A stretch of DNA of 6,056 nucleotides from positions 1 to 6,056 of the forward strand of contig DCIW01000143.1 of the NCBI GenBank assembly GCA_002317225.1, written 5' to 3'. Positions 5,122-6,056 of this stretch are shown here, piece after piece. Positions within the stretch are counted from its first letter, which is position 1. Each line of letters starts with the position of its first letter. Both the position numbers and the translations under genes were made by a program. This stretch comes from Prevotellaceae bacterium UBA1716 (GTDB lineage: Bacteria; Bacteroidota; Bacteroidia; Bacteroidales; Bacteroidaceae). The notes under the pieces are model-generated. The model ran no database searches, was not told where the DNA came from, and saw nothing but the letters and a program-made list of their open reading frames with translations.

Positions 5122-5835
5122 ATGTGGTTATGTAACTCTTCAATCGGAAGAAAGGTGATCATGTCAGTATCAGGTACTGCCCTCATCCTCTTCCTTACGT
5201 TCCATGGATGCATGAACGTAGTTGCTCTTTTCAGCGCGAGTGCATACAATCAGATTTGTGAATTGCTCGGTTCAAACTGGTATGCAATTGCTGCTACTTG
5301 CGGTCTTGCTGCCCTTGTAGCTATTCACATTATCTATGCATTCATCCTCACAATCCAGAACCAGAAGGCTCGTGGTAACAACAAGTATGCTATCACAGAC
5401 AAACCTGCAAAGGTTGAGTGGGCAAGCCAGAACATGCTCGTTCTTGGTATCATCGTTGCTCTCGGTCTTCTTCTTCACCTCTTCAACTTCTGGTACAACA
5501 TGATGTTCGCAGAAATCGCAGAGATTCAGAACAACATCGACCCAGCAGATGGTTTCGGTTGGATTAAGGAAACATTCTCTAACCCAGTTTATGTAGTTAT
5601 CTACCTCATCTGGATTGCTGCAATCTGGTTCCACCTCACACACGGTTTCTGGTCAGCTATGCAGACTCTCGGTTGGTCTGGTCATATCTGGTTCGAGCGT
5701 TGGAAGTGCATCGGCAACATCTGGTCAACAGTTCTCATGGCTATGTTCGCTATCGTTGCTATCGCATTTGCTGTCTGCCCTGACTGTCTCGGCGGTTGCG
5801 AAGGTAAGGTTCTTCCATTTGAGATGGCATTTTAA
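5122..5835 (+). CDS. sdhC: Succinate dehydrogenase/fumarate reductase cytochrome b subunit
   Basis: This is the membrane anchor of succinate:quinone oxidoreductase. It binds haem b and exchanges electrons with menaquinone; in fermenting Bacteroidales the complex mainly reduces fumarate. The 237-aa product has five predicted membrane helices (about 15-37, 54-80, 102-127, 153-177, 199-218), as in the single-subunit di-haem type of Wolinella and Bacillus. Histidines at 28 (FHGCMN), 69, 119 and 171/174 (WFHLTHGFW) lie one or two per helix as expected for haem ligands. SSIGRKVIMSVSG at the N-terminus is characteristic of the family and supports the ATG at 5122. No Shine-Dalgarno is seen. The C-terminus carries CPDCLGGC (219-226), a cysteine cluster whose role is unclear. 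sdhA follows after 144 bases with no obvious terminator, so the two are probably one operon; sdhB would be expected beyond the window. Confidence 0.95.
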   Translation: MWLCNSSIGRKVIMSVSGTALILFLTFHGCMNVVALFSASAYNQICELLGSNWYAIAATCGLAALVAIHIIYAFILTIQNQKARGNNKYAITDKPAKVEWASQNMLVLGIIVALGLLLHLFNFWYNMMFAEIAEIQNNIDPADGFGWIKETFSNPVYVVIYLIWIAAIWFHLTHGFWSAMQTLGWSGHIWFERWKCIGNIWSTVLMAMFAIVAIAFAVCPDCLGGCEGKVLPFEMAF

Positions 5836-5843
5836 TTAATATT

Positions 5844-5876
5844 TAGTTTTTAAGTTTTTCAGTTTATAAGTTTTTA
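5844..5876 (+). repeat. Octamer array AGTTTTTN x 4 after sdhC
   Basis: AGTTTTTA, AGTTTTTC, AGTTTATA, AGTTTTTA start at 5845, 5853, 5861 and 5869, an exact 8-base period. The array is complementary to the octamer array at 5939-5970, so the two can form an interrupted stem about 32 bases long. Confidence 0.8.
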
Positions 5877-5938
5877 TGTTTTAAATGGCCTAAGGAAGTT
5901 TATTGCATTGAACGAAAGGTGTTTACTACATAGAACGG

Positions 5939-5970
5939 AAAAACTCAAAAACTCAAAAACTCAAAAACTC
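5939..5970 (+). repeat. Octamer array AAAAACTC x 4 before sdhA
   Basis: Four identical AAAAACTC units are followed by an A-run that reaches the sdhA ATG ten bases later. Unit number would change the spacing between any upstream element and the sdhA start, and the array can pair with 5844-5875. Confidence 0.9.
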
Positions 5971-5979
5971 AAAAAAATT

Positions 5980-6056
5980 ATGGCAATCAATATAGATTCT
6001 AAAATTCCTGAGGGACCAGTTGCTGAGAAATGGTCAAACTATAAGGCACACCAGCG
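5980..6056 (+). CDS. sdhA: Succinate dehydrogenase/fumarate reductase flavoprotein subunit, N-terminal 25 codons (runs off right edge)
   Basis: SdhA/FrdA is the catalytic FAD subunit that interconverts succinate and fumarate. Only the first 25 codons are in the window, beginning MAINIDSKIPEGPVAEKW and continuing SNYKAHQ. This resembles the N-terminus of Bacteroidetes FrdA/SdhA, where such a stretch precedes the FAD-binding glycine motif. Position directly after sdhC supports the call. The start codon is the first ATG after a long A-rich, repeat-bearing spacer with no Shine-Dalgarno. Confidence 0.85.
   Translation, partial: MAINIDSKIPEGPVAEKWSNYKAHQ

Noticed and set aside
4743..5249. 168-codon open frame on the minus strand
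   Set aside because: It crosses the promoter and terminator of the small gene, the sdhC promoter and the start of sdhC; its composition is not protein-like and it is explained as a shadow of the plus-strand genes.
5272..5839. Minus-strand 5272-5643 and plus-strand 5615-5839 open frames
   Set aside because: Both overlap sdhC in other frames and have no independent support.

Overview
The window looks like a chromosomal segment of a Bacteroidales bacterium, most likely Prevotella-like. Three things suggest this: two very good Bacteroidetes-type promoters (TTTG, 19-20 bases, TAnnTTTG), A/T-rich leaders that mostly lack a Shine-Dalgarno sequence, and an SdhC/FrdC of the five-helix single-subunit cytochrome b type followed by the flavoprotein gene. 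The genus is an inference from style, not from a database match.

Layout. Positions 1-1493 (+) hold the C-terminal part of purL (FGAM synthase), cut by the left edge and followed by a hairpin terminator. Positions 1494-2500 are a gene-free kilobase between convergent genes. This stretch contains two inverted-repeat-bounded units, each with its own matched pair of GTGACGC-rich arms, plus several palindromes. On the minus strand ribD (4683-3682) is followed after 68 bases by a lipoprotein with a phosphatidylinositol-specific phospholipase C X domain (3613-2501). From about 4690 rightwards everything is on the plus strand: a small uncharacterised 64-aa gene (4776-4970) with its own promoter and terminator, then sdhC (5122-5835) with a separate promoter, then the start of sdhA (5980 to the right edge).

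How the genes relate. purL is de novo purine synthesis and ribD is riboflavin synthesis. sdhC/sdhA are the membrane anchor and FAD subunit of succinate:quinone oxidoreductase, which in gut Bacteroidales mainly works as fumarate reductase. RibD supplies the flavin pathway that ultimately feeds the FAD of SdhA, but nothing in the sequence shows co-regulation. ribD and the small gene share a strikingly symmetrical divergent promoter.

The most unusual content is repeat architecture: the two matched inverted-repeat units after purL; a 7-base tandem array inside the ribD coding region whose slippage would shift the frame; a hairpin that supplies the last codons of ribD; and two 8-base-period arrays in opposite orientation between sdhC and sdhA. 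No CRISPR array, tRNA, rRNA, transposase or defence system is visible.
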